From: Candidatus Cloacimonadota bacterium
GTDB taxonomy: Bacteria; Hydrothermota; E44-bin80
Assembly: GCA_004375785.1 (NCBI GenBank)
Contig: SOKM01000047.1
Location: forward strand, 1-14,622
Reading direction: 5' to 3'
DNA length: 14,622 bases
Shown here: in pieces, positions 1-7,074 of the stretch
How positions within the stretch are numbered: the stretch's first letter is position 1
Layout of the letters: each line of letters opens with the position of its first letter
Notes under the pieces: model-generated
Told to the model about the DNA's origin: nothing
The model's input: only the letters and a program-made list of their open reading frames with translations
Database searches by the model: none
Made by a program: the position numbers and the translations under genes

Positions 1-167
1 CTCCAGAAACTGGATACTCCAATATGGAAGACGTTGTTGCTGGGAATTATTACGCTGTAAAAGTTCAGGGGGATTACCACGGAAAGATGTATGTAGTATA
101 TGCAGGTGCTTCAGATGTAACATTCAGCTATGAATTTCAAACGATTCAATCCTTAAGAATTTTCTAA
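1..167 (+). CDS. C-terminal fragment of an unrecognised protein
   Basis: An open frame enters from the left edge (first complete codon at base 3) and stops at TAA 165-167, giving about 54 residues. The readable part runs PETGYSNMEDVVAGNYYAVK and ends QTIQSLRIF. It is rich in Tyr, Val and Gly with alternating hydrophobic residues, suggesting a beta-rich end of an exported or surface protein. No motif identifies the family, and there is no start codon in the window because the gene is cut. It could instead be a chance frame, but the composition looks like real protein. Confidence 0.5.
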   Translation, partial: PETGYSNMEDVVAGNYYAVKVQGDYHGKMYVVYAGASDVTFSYEFQTIQSLRIF

Positions 168-234
168 CTCAAAGCTTAATTTTCAAATAAACCATAGGTT
201 TCTCTCCACATGAACTAAAAACTACCAAAGAGAA

Positions 235-1050
235 TTGAGGAAAAAGGAGCAAATAAAAATAAAGAAGGGTAAAATTAAGATAAGATTAGTAATACCAAAA
301 TGTACAGATTTCAATTGTGGATTTTATTGTGTTGATTACGAAAATTCCAGTAGAGTAAAAATTCTGGAAGAATGCTGTAAAGAAAAAGATTTAGATTTAA
401 TTGTAACGAGCAATAATTTCTTCCATTTTTCTCCGAGACAACTGGTTAGTGCTGAAGATTTTATCCAAGAAGAACTAATTCCCTTACTTAACGAGGGCAT
501 TCAAAGAAGAAAAAAGCCAATTGTAATAGGTTTTGATTTGCTTAACTCAGAACCCAGATTTAACCCGTTTCCTACAGGAATAGATGCTGTTGTTTGCTTC
601 CTAAACGTTAATAGCAGAAATAATTTTATCTACAAAACCCACATATGGGAATGCTGGCAAGAATCAAAAGATTATAATATTGTAGAATGTTTTAACGCCC
701 AAGAAAATAACAGATATTTTACTTTTAAAGGCTACTGTATTGGCCTTTTATCTTGTGGAGATATGTATAAGTATAGCAACAATAGAAATGGAATAAGCTA
801 CTTGAGACAAGTGAATATCTACATAGCTTTAGCTCATTCTTCTCTAAAAGGACGGACTAAAATGTCAATTAATTGTAACCTGATTCATTATGCTGATTAT
901 ATATTTGTAACACAACAAGAAAGGAATGTCTCAAAATATATACAGAATGGAAGATATCCGTATATATTCCCCGAAAATACCAATCATAATATTCTGCCTT
1001 ATCGAATCAATGGAAATGAAGGAGTTTTTGTTGACGTGGATATTTCATAG
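235..1050 (+). CDS. Nitrilase-superfamily-like protein, probably lacking the catalytic Glu
   Basis: About 271 residues, read here as a divergent member of the carbon-nitrogen hydrolase (nitrilase) superfamily. FIYKTHIW (131-138) resembles the lysine motif YrKxHL, giving K134. GLLSCGD (170-176) resembles the nucleophile motif GxxICYD, giving C174. The final IFPE and VFVDVDI segments resemble the end of the fold. The third catalytic residue, Glu in the early PEL motif, is not visible: the matching stretch reads DLIVTSNNFFHF (54-65). Eleven cysteines in 271 residues are unusual. The start is uncertain: TTG at 235 has no good ribosome site, whereas AAGGAG at 244-249 stands 9 nt before an in-frame ATA (259). 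It is more AT-rich in feel than its neighbours, lies alone, and converges on the toxin gene. A catalytically altered or decaying enzyme is possible; the family call is inference from motifs. Confidence 0.6.
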   Translation: MRKKEQIKIKKGKIKIRLVIPKCTDFNCGFYCVDYENSSRVKILEECCKEKDLDLIVTSNNFFHFSPRQLVSAEDFIQEELIPLLNEGIQRRKKPIVIGFDLLNSEPRFNPFPTGIDAVVCFLNVNSRNNFIYKTHIWECWQESKDYNIVECFNAQENNRYFTFKGYCIGLLSCGDMYKYSNNRNGISYLRQVNIYIALAHSSLKGRTKMSINCNLIHYADYIFVTQQERNVSKYIQNGRYPYIFPENTNHNILPYRINGNEGVFVDVDIS

Positions 1051-1100
1051 TGGCAACTTTTTTAATTGTGTTTTAATTTTCTGTTTCAACGCGAATGAAC

Positions 1101-1124
1101 CAGACTGTGGCCAAAACCAGTCTG
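1101..1124. terminator. Weak inverted repeat between convergent genes
   Basis: CAGACTG (1101-1107) and CAGTCTG (1118-1124) form a 7-bp stem with a 10-nt loop, between the nitrilase-like gene (+) and the VapC-like gene (-). It has no T-run directly after it on either strand, so a terminator role is only suggested by position. The rest of 1051-1265 shows no gene I can support. Confidence 0.3.
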
Positions 1125-1265
1125 TCAATTTAAGTTTGAAAACAATTTATTTAAGTATTACAATTGTAATAAAATCTTCTCAAGGACAGAACAAAGAGGT
1201 TCGACCCCGCAACCCCAACAATTTCTTCACTCAGCAATATTTTCAGGATATAGAAAAAAACGAAT

Positions 1266-1655
1266 TTACCAGATAGTTTTGGGATATACATTTCTGATTT
1301 CTCTATCTTTGGTAATGATAGCTGCGTTTTTCATTCTGGCAATGGCTACAATAACTCTATCATGTAATTCTTCTATATCTTTGATCTTAGCCGTTTCTCG
1401 TAGAACTTCTATATTTATTGAACAGATCTCATACATAGGTGTTCTTTCTATATCATCTAAGATTTCAAGAAATCTGTCTTCCATTCCATACTTTTCTAAA
1501 ACAGACATCACTTCTAAAAGAACGATAGCAGGAATAATAAGTGATGTTTTCCCTTCAATTCCTTCCGTAAAGGCTTTATTTGCTTTTATCGAAAGCTTCT
1601 TACTTTGTAGAAGCCGCCATACAAGGGCATGGGTGTCAACAATGTAGTATTTCAT
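1266..1655 (-). CDS. vapC: PIN-domain ribonuclease toxin, VapC type
   Basis: A 129-residue PIN-domain protein, the usual size for VapC toxins, which are Mg-dependent endoribonucleases cutting tRNA or rRNA. The acidic active-site residues are in the expected order: D7 in YIVDTHALVW, E48 in PAIVLLEVM, D99 in ELHDRVIVA and D117 in AAIITKDREI. It begins 5 nt after the stop of the antitoxin gene, in the normal antitoxin-first order, and the two are surely one transcript. The ribosome site before ATG (1655) is poor (TGAG overlapping the antitoxin stop), as expected if the toxin is made by translational coupling and less abundantly. Whether it is active, and its RNA target, cannot be read from the sequence. 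Confidence 0.9.
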   Translation of the reverse strand: MKYYIVDTHALVWRLLQSKKLSIKANKAFTEGIEGKTSLIIPAIVLLEVMSVLEKYGMEDRFLEILDDIERTPMYEICSINIEVLRETAKIKDIEELHDRVIVAIARMKNAAIITKDREIRNVYPKTIW

Positions 1656-1660
1656 TTATC

Positions 1661-1873
1661 TCAGTCCATTCTGTAATTCCATATTTTCTTAGCCTCCTCA
1701 ATATCTTCATCAGTGATTTTAACATCTTTTAATAATCCATACAGAGGATCTTTTTTAATCTTCGTATTAGTAATACTACCTTTCATCTTCCTTATCTCCT
1801 CAAGTATCAACTTTACCATCTTTTCCAGATTGTTTAGTTTCTTTAAGTTGTCAGTTTTTGTTGCTTGAGTCAT
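1661..1873 (-). CDS. Antitoxin of the VapC-type toxin
   Basis: A small charged protein of 70 residues if translation begins at ATG 1873. An upstream in-frame ATG at 1888 lies inside the GGGGGTGAG ribosome site, so the 1873 start (MTQATKTDNLKK) is preferred. Residues 10-35 look helical and coiled-coil-like. The C-terminal part (DPLYGLLKDVKITDEDIEEA) resembles the toxin-wrapping tail of antitoxins that pair with PIN toxins. No AbrB, CopG/ribbon-helix-helix or HTH domain is evident, which is odd because such antitoxins usually repress their own promoter. The identification rests mainly on being the short gene immediately upstream of a PIN toxin. Confidence 0.8.
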   Translation of the reverse strand: MTQATKTDNLKKLNNLEKMVKLILEEIRKMKGSITNTKIKKDPLYGLLKDVKITDEDIEEAKKIWNYRMD

Positions 1874-1906
1874 ATTTCTCACCCCCATCTTTTATTTTAT
1901 ACTTTT

Positions 1907-1935
1907 ATAATAATATAAAGTTTCTTTATTGTCAA
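1907..1935 (-). promoter_or_regulatory. Sigma-70-type promoter of the toxin-antitoxin pair
   Basis: On the minus strand, TTGACA (1935-1930) is followed after exactly 17 bp by TATTAT (1912-1907). Transcription would begin near 1900, leaving a leader of about 27 nt before the antitoxin ATG with its GGGGGTGAG ribosome site. The -35 box lies about 20 bp past the stop codon of the M1 peptidase gene. Confidence 0.8.
1915..1929. promoter_or_regulatory. Candidate operator palindrome inside the TA promoter
   Basis: ATAAAG-TTT-CTTTAT is a perfect 6-bp inverted repeat with a 3-bp centre, filling the spacer between the -35 and -10 boxes. Placement there is typical of autoregulatory toxin-antitoxin operators. 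The AT-rich context makes a chance palindrome possible. Confidence 0.5.
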
Positions 1936-1953
1936 GGCTTTTTCAACTATATC

Positions 1954-4824
1954 CTATCTTACCAAAACCACTTTCCTCGTCGTGCGTATTTCTTCCGCTT
2001 CAATGCGGATAAAATAAATTGAACTTGCAACAGATTTTCCTCTATTATTTTTCCCATTCCAGGTAAATACATGTCTTCCTTGAGCCAGTTTCCCCGAGTA
2101 AATAGTCTTTACCATCCGTCCAGAAACATCAAAAACAATTATATCAACAGTGGTAGAATGTGGAAGAGAGATTGAGAAATGGGTTCTTGTTGAAAACGGT
2201 TCAGGGTAAGGTTTTCCTATACTGATTCTTTTGACAGTCTCTTTCTCGGTTTCACTCACACTTGCACCTACATCTATTAGTGCCTTCTGTAAGAATGTCT
2301 TTGCATCCTCAATTTCCATGAAATAGAGGGGAAAACCGAGTATGATATATTTATCACTACCTGTAATATCTCTGAGCCCTGTTAAAAGGCTGTCATAGAG
2401 GGTATCAGGCGATTCAACAAGTGCAATGGTGTCTCCTTTGTTCATATCAAAACTCCAGCCGTAGTTCAGCATCCAACTCCAGGAAGAGAGCATCTTTGCC
2501 GAATCAACTTTTACATCTGTATATCCTGCCATTCCATAAACACCTCTGAACTTCGGGGCAGTAATTTCACCTGGAGCAACAATTCCATAAAAGTCAAGCA
2601 TTGAAGAAGTAAACGAGTTAAGTGTTCTCCAGCCGCTCAGGATAAAACCGCCTCCATTGTGACAGTATGTGATAAGTCCGTCTCCACATTCATTTATCGT
2701 ACTGTAACTCATATCATCATCATGCCATAATACCTGTGCATAGTGCGCAAGAGTATCGAGCGGCGGAAGTCCATTGTCTACACAATCCCATTCCGTATAC
2801 ATGACAGGGGTAATAAGATAGTCATAGAAGGAATCTACCATCTCATCCGTGGGCAGGATGGGCGAGCCACCGCTGCCGTCCTTTGTTTCATCAACAACTA
2901 ATAGTCCCCTATCCATAGGAAAGCTCATTGGTGCCGCTGAAAGGACATTTGATGAATCGCTTTCGTACCCATTGCTATCCACTGCATTTATCTTAAAATA
3001 GTAGATTTGATTGTTTACTAAACCAGAAACAATCCATTGGGTTGAATCAAACGGGGTAGGGTTAGCCTTGAGCCACCCACCCGTTGAATCGGTTGAATAG
3101 AAGACATTGTATATATACAAGGTAGTGTCATAGAACGGGTGCCAGAACAGGCTAACCTTTTCATCACCAGGTATTGCAAAGGAAAGTTCCGGTAAGGTAT
3201 TCACAAATCCCCTTGTTAGTATCCATTTAAATTCATCACAAACAATGCTATCCAGTGACCCTGAAAGAATATATAAGTCCTCTGCTGGATAGGGATTTAT
3301 TATAACCGTATCAACAAGTGTATCTGTTCCCGACGTAAATATAACTTCACAGGGCATCTGATATTGAGTTTCTGTGTTTGATACACTCATAGTGAGAAGG
3401 GCGAAAGAATCCGAATTGGTATCATAAAAGAGAGTGTAAAGGAACACTGGTGAGCCACCACCGTATATCCATTCATCAAAAAACCAGTCAAGCTCCTCGC
3501 CAGAGATTGTTTCCGTTATATTCTTAAAATCATCTGTGCTGGCATTGATATATTTATACGTTTTACCGTATGTCTTGAGCGTTGAGAAGAAGAGGCTATC
3601 TCCAATGAGAAATCTCAACATATGAAGAACACAGGCTGCTTTCTCATATGTGGTAGTTGAATAAAGATACTGCAAAGGAGGGTCAAAAATGGGATAGAAA
3701 TGTCCACCCGCCTCCCAACTCAAGTATTGATTCTGCAAGTCTGTCACATACACTTTCAAGCCCTCTTTACCGTATAAATGTTCCCACCATAAAGCCTCAG
3801 AGTATGTGGCAAATCCTTCGTTTAACCAGCAGTGCCGCCAGTCAACAAGCGTAACCATATCACCCCACCACTGGTGGGAAAGTTCGTGAACAAAAACCAA
3901 CTCGTATGCGCCTGTTCCTGTTATTAAAAAACTACCTACAGATACATTCGTCTGGTGCTCCATTGCACCTCCTACCTCGCTCTCATTGAATCCAAACTTC
4001 TCAAAAGGATAAGCACCAAATATTGAAGAGTAGAAATCTATTGCTTCAGGAATTACTGAAAAATCCTGGACTGCCTTTACGGAGTCCTCTGGATAGATAT
4101 AATGGATTATGGGAACTGTGCCAGTTGTATCCTCTATCTGTGCATACCTGGAAGCAGCAAAAAGGTGAAGATAGGTAGCAGCGGGAAAGTCGTGTTTCCA
4201 GGAATAGGTAATAATCCCACCTCCTGTATTTATCGAGTCTACAAGCAGTCCATTTGCGCATAGAAAAAGTGTATCTGGAACAGTAAAAACCATTTCAATC
4301 TTTGCCTTATCAAAGGTTTTATCCCAGGATGGATACCAGTATCTTGAACCTTCAGGACACTGAAGAGAGTAAATAACATTGTTTAAGAAATAGATACCCT
4401 CTCCCCAGAAAGGAGTTGAATGTATCTGTGGATACCCATTATATGCAATATGAACAAGTAGAGTTTCACCTGCTGTTGCAGGTGATGGAAGTAATACTTT
4501 AAGGTAGCCTCCCCCATAATTGTATCCTGCCTCAATTCCATCCACGAGAACAGTCTCGAGCAACATATCCTCAAAATCAAAGGTAATTGTATCAATTGAT
4601 GGATAAACAACCTTACAGGAAACCTCTGTAAACCCATCTATAAATTTCGCTCCCGGGTTAAGCAATAGATTTATTTTGTATGCAAGCACATCATAGGAGT
4701 GGACGGAATCCACATCAATGGTGAGTGGGTGTATTTCCTTACGGATTACATCCCTGATATAAGAAGGCGGCTTTGGAATATCATAAGAAATAAGAAAATA
4801 AAGAGAAAGAAATATATTTAACAT
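1954..4824 (-). CDS. Secreted M1-family aminopeptidase with C-terminal sorting-like domain
   Basis: A 956-residue zinc metallopeptidase expected to remove N-terminal amino acids from peptides outside the cell or at the surface. The zinc site is HELSH (H313, E314, H317) with third ligand E336 in WLNEGFATY. The substrate motif is GGAMEH (285-290), and Y393 is the likely transition-state tyrosine. Residues 1-14 form a short hydrophobic leader. The M1 catalytic core occupies about 35-455, then a fibronectin-III-like region (~545-632), a domain of uncertain type (~638-855) with a GATase/ThuA-like feel, and a FlgD-Ig/T9SS-like C-terminal domain (~866-956) with VFDVSGRMV, WNGKNNRGK and final KVVLVR. 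The start is set by a perfect AAGGAGGT 5 nt upstream and a strong promoter. It is transcribed alone, away from the barrel gene. Confidence 0.92.
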   Translation of the reverse strand: MLNIFLSLYFLISYDIPKPPSYIRDVIRKEIHPLTIDVDSVHSYDVLAYKINLLLNPGAKFIDGFTEVSCKVVYPSIDTITFDFEDMLLETVLVDGIEAGYNYGGGYLKVLLPSPATAGETLLVHIAYNGYPQIHSTPFWGEGIYFLNNVIYSLQCPEGSRYWYPSWDKTFDKAKIEMVFTVPDTLFLCANGLLVDSINTGGGIITYSWKHDFPAATYLHLFAASRYAQIEDTTGTVPIIHYIYPEDSVKAVQDFSVIPEAIDFYSSIFGAYPFEKFGFNESEVGGAMEHQTNVSVGSFLITGTGAYELVFVHELSHQWWGDMVTLVDWRHCWLNEGFATYSEALWWEHLYGKEGLKVYVTDLQNQYLSWEAGGHFYPIFDPPLQYLYSTTTYEKAACVLHMLRFLIGDSLFFSTLKTYGKTYKYINASTDDFKNITETISGEELDWFFDEWIYGGGSPVFLYTLFYDTNSDSFALLTMSVSNTETQYQMPCEVIFTSGTDTLVDTVIINPYPAEDLYILSGSLDSIVCDEFKWILTRGFVNTLPELSFAIPGDEKVSLFWHPFYDTTLYIYNVFYSTDSTGGWLKANPTPFDSTQWIVSGLVNNQIYYFKINAVDSNGYESDSSNVLSAAPMSFPMDRGLLVVDETKDGSGGSPILPTDEMVDSFYDYLITPVMYTEWDCVDNGLPPLDTLAHYAQVLWHDDDMSYSTINECGDGLITYCHNGGGFILSGWRTLNSFTSSMLDFYGIVAPGEITAPKFRGVYGMAGYTDVKVDSAKMLSSWSWMLNYGWSFDMNKGDTIALVESPDTLYDSLLTGLRDITGSDKYIILGFPLYFMEIEDAKTFLQKALIDVGASVSETEKETVKRISIGKPYPEPFSTRTHFSISLPHSTTVDIIVFDVSGRMVKTIYSGKLAQGRHVFTWNGKNNRGKSVASSIYFIRIEAEEIRTTRKVVLVR

Positions 4825-4854
4825 AATGACCTCCTTTTTTTTATCAACAAGAAT

Positions 4855-4883
4855 ATAGTATAACAGTTTTAAAATAATGTCAA
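4855..4883 (-). promoter_or_regulatory. Promoter of the M1 aminopeptidase gene
   Basis: TTGACA (4883-4878, minus strand) with a 17-bp spacer to TACTAT (4860-4855), or a 15-bp spacer to TATACT (4862-4857). The predicted RNA starts about 24 nt before the ATG and carries AAGGAGGT. Its -35 box is only 7 bp from the flank of the palindromic element at 4891. Confidence 0.7.
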
Positions 4884-4890
4884 CATTTAA

Positions 4891-5105
4891 ATAAATAAAA
4901 TGCTTATGCCCTTAACTCACATTTTAATATTTTGTTTGAAAGGTTGTCATTGCGAGGAGCGAAGCGACGTGGCAATCTCGTCTTTAAATAATGAAACTTC
5001 AAATAGTTAACAGCGAGATTGCTTCGCATTTGTGAAGCAAGAAGAGACGCTCGCAATGACGCTCTTGTGGTATTGTGAGTTAAGAGCATAAGCATTATAA
5101 ATAAA
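4891..5105. mobile_element. MITE-like palindromic element with candidate target duplication
   Basis: A roughly 197-bp body (4900-5096) is bounded by terminal inverted repeats of about 21-22 bp (4899-4920 and 5075-5096) that match at all but one position. ATAAATAAA occurs directly outside each end (4891-4899 and 5097-5105), a candidate 9-bp target duplication. Inside are nested inverted pairs: GTCATTGCGAG (4946-4956) with CTCGCAATGAC (5050-5060), and GCAATCTCG (4972-4980) with CGAGATTGC (5014-5022). The whole element could fold into one long hairpin. The GTCATTGCGAG...GCAATCTC core is of a kind seen dispersed in many unrelated bacterial genomes (from memory). A minus-strand frame of 63 codons inside it, containing RRFAPRND, is a by-product of the repeat and not a gene. 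No transposase is present. Confidence 0.8.
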
Positions 5106-5110
5106 AATAG

Positions 5111-5139
5111 TTGACAATTTTGCCAATAGGATTTATATT
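5111..5139 (+). promoter_or_regulatory. Promoter of the outer-membrane barrel gene
   Basis: TTGACA (5111-5116), a 17-bp spacer and TATATT (5134-5139). The predicted start of transcription at about 5146-5147 coincides with the ATG at 5147. The TTG of the -35 box happens to be an in-frame start-like codon but cannot be the translation start if this promoter is used. Confidence 0.75.
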
Positions 5140-5146
5140 AAACATA

Positions 5147-6277
5147 ATGCAGAAAAGAATAGTAGAATTATCACAAATATTTATAATTTTACTCTTTGTT
5201 TTAGTGCTTGTCCTTTTCTTACAACTATTTTATGTCTGCGGTTCACCTGTTGCATACAAAGACTTCAATGGATACCCACCAGGTGCCCGTTCTCATAGTA
5301 TGGGAAGTGTTGGTATTGCGCTCCTGGATAATCCTTTTGCTTCTTTTTACAATCCGGCTGCACTCTGTTTTCTAAAAACCAGCTACTTTGTCTTTGATTT
5401 CCAAATTTCGCGAAGTAAGACCCATACCCAAGAAAATCAGTCTACCCTTCCTGGACTCTCCGGTGTTGGGATAAATTGTATTTCCACAGTCAACCCATCC
5501 GGGGGGGTAACATGGCGCCCTCTTTCAAGGAAGAAAGAAGAAAAGAAAACACTTGTTTTTTCTGTTGAACTACAGGAAACGTTAAGTATAGAATCTAAAC
5601 TTGAATACAGCACGGATGAATTCTATCTCACACTGACAACCCTTACAGGTACGCAGATTGACGACATTACAGAGAAACCCCTTCTTGGAATAAATCTTAA
5701 GTATTACAGAGCTATTCTTGCAGAATCGGAAGTAAAAAAAACAAAGACCACCCCTGTCGATGCTTCGAGTAACTTCGATACTGGTAATGGTTTTGGAATA
5801 GACCTCGGTTTTTCATATATGAAAAACCCAATTTTATTAGGTTTTACCATTAATGATATTTTCTCAAAGGTTTACTGGACAGACTACGATAACGACAGAA
5901 TCCACACAAAAACAGGTGCTGGAATTACCACTTTTTTCCTTGACCAATGGGCAATTTCTACCGATTTACGATACGACGGTGGACTAAAAAAAACAGGGTT
6001 TTATACTGGCACCGAATACAGAATCGGTAAAATAAAAAAAGAGGAAAAGAAATTACTTTTTGGACAACCAAAAAATGAAGATAAATCTTCATGGGCTGCA
6101 ATTTTTCGCATAGGAGCAAGATTGGATAATGTTAAAAGAAAGAAAGAAATAATCTATTCGTTGGGTTTTGGCTATTCTCTTTCACAATTTAATTTTGATA
6201 TAGCATTTTCGGGAGACAAGGAACTTGTGAAAAGTAAGAGTTTTTCCTCACAGATAAGTATTCTTGTAATCTATTAA
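5147..6277 (+). CDS. PorV/UPF0164-like outer-membrane beta-barrel protein
   Basis: About 376 residues from ATG 5147. Residues 1-35 are a signal peptide (MQKR followed by a long hydrophobic stretch ending near CGSPVA). The mature start carries PPGARSHSMGSVGIALLDNP and SFYNPAAL, the hallmark of PorV/PorQ, UPF0164 and FadL-like barrels (consensus GARxxgMGgA...D..a.y.NPAgL). The remainder alternates hydrophobic and polar residues in short amphipathic strands, for example GFGIDLGFSYM, and ends QISILVIY with aromatic/aliphatic residues as in barrels. The role is probably an outer-membrane channel or, as for PorV, a shuttle for exported proteins; the exact role cannot be set. The ATG has no ribosome site and sits at the expected transcription start, so the mRNA is probably leaderless. 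The 3' end overlaps the convergent PHP gene by 30 bp. Confidence 0.8.
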   Translation: MQKRIVELSQIFIILLFVLVLVLFLQLFYVCGSPVAYKDFNGYPPGARSHSMGSVGIALLDNPFASFYNPAALCFLKTSYFVFDFQISRSKTHTQENQSTLPGLSGVGINCISTVNPSGGVTWRPLSRKKEEKKTLVFSVELQETLSIESKLEYSTDEFYLTLTTLTGTQIDDITEKPLLGINLKYYRAILAESEVKKTKTTPVDASSNFDTGNGFGIDLGFSYMKNPILLGFTINDIFSKVYWTDYDNDRIHTKTGAGITTFFLDQWAISTDLRYDGGLKKTGFYTGTEYRIGKIKKEEKKLLFGQPKNEDKSSWAAIFRIGARLDNVKRKKEIIYSLGFGYSLSQFNFDIAFSGDKELVKSKSFSSQISILVIY

Positions 6278-7072
6278 AGAATCAACGATAGAAGAATCAA
6301 CTTCAATTCCACCTATCAATGCTTTTGTAGGTATATCCCCATGGCTATCTGAACCACCAGTTACAAGAAGAGATTTATCTTCTGCAATTGTTAAATAATT
6401 TTTTATCTGCTGTGATGTGTGATCCGGGTGCCAGACTTCAATGCCAGCAAACGGGAAATTTAGTAGTTCATCGACAATTCCATAATCTCTAATATTAGCG
6501 GGATGCGCCAAAACAGGAATACCATCAGCATCTTTTATCAAAGCAATCACTTCTTCTGGGTCAAGTCTGTATTTGGGAACATTACATGGTTTTCCGTTTC
6601 CTATATATTTCGTAAATGCCTCTTTATAGTTGAAAATAGCTTTCTGTTCAAGCATTGCTTGAGCTATGTGCGGCCTTCCAATTGCTCCTCTTCCAGCAAG
6701 TTTTATTACTAAATCAAATTTTATATTAAAACCATAATCTCGGAGTTTGCTCAAGATTTTTCTTGCCCTCTCCTCTCTGTATACCCTCATCTCGCTGAGT
6801 TTTGCTTGCAATCTTTTCTCATTCTCGTCAAAAAGATATCCCAATATGTGTATTTCAATATCCTTATAGATTGCGCTGAGTTCAACACCTGCGATAACCC
6901 GGATATTCCTCTTTTCCCCATAAGATCTCGCAACACCAATTGCATCTACTTCATCATGATCTGTTATTGATATTGCACAAAGATTTTTCTCTCCGGCTTT
7001 TTCTACTATCTCAGCAGGAGAAAAGGTTCCGTCAGAGTAAAAGGAATGTATATGAAGATCACATAATCCCAT
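6248..7072 (-). CDS. PHP-domain phosphoesterase (RNase AM / YciV-like)
   Basis: A 274-residue PHP-superfamily metal-dependent phosphoesterase. All metal-binding motifs are present: DLHIHSFYSDG (H7, H9, D14), ITDHD (D38, H39), GVELSA (E64), a RPHIA motif (H135), LAHPA (H190) and GGSDSHG (D242, H244). The size and the inserted middle region match the YciV/Rnm group, which acts on 3',5'-nucleoside bisphosphates or as a 5'-3' exonuclease on short RNA; that specificity is inferred from family resemblance. It is the last gene of the operon, starting 2 nt after the second ATPase gene, with no good ribosome site of its own and so probably coupled to it. Its last 30 bp overlap the convergent barrel gene. 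Confidence 0.88.
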   Translation of the reverse strand: MGLCDLHIHSFYSDGTFSPAEIVEKAGEKNLCAISITDHDEVDAIGVARSYGEKRNIRVIAGVELSAIYKDIEIHILGYLFDENEKRLQAKLSEMRVYREERARKILSKLRDYGFNIKFDLVIKLAGRGAIGRPHIAQAMLEQKAIFNYKEAFTKYIGNGKPCNVPKYRLDPEEVIALIKDADGIPVLAHPANIRDYGIVDELLNFPFAGIEVWHPDHTSQQIKNYLTIAEDKSLLVTGGSDSHGDIPTKALIGGIEVDSSIVDSLIDYKNTYL

Positions 7073-7074
7073 TT

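Noticed and set aside
189..201. AAACC-ATA-GGTTT hairpin as terminator of the first gene
   Set aside because: The stem is only 5 bp and no T-run follows; too weak to call.
926..1276. Open frame of 116 codons on the + strand
   Set aside because: It overlaps the end of the nitrilase-like gene out of frame, and its translation has low-complexity, non-protein-like composition.
1279..1647. 122-codon + strand frame opposite the toxin
   Set aside because: The minus-strand frame has all four PIN acidic residues and good gene context; the + frame is its antisense.
4904..5095. 63-codon minus-strand frame
   Set aside because: It lies wholly within the palindromic element; RRFAPRND-type peptides are a translation by-product of that repeat.
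4899..5096. CRISPR-like repeat array
   Set aside because: The repeats are inverted and nested, not regularly spaced direct repeats.
5111..5146. TTG start for the barrel protein
   Set aside because: This TTG is the first half of the -35 box TTGACA; the ATG at 5147 gives a proper signal peptide.
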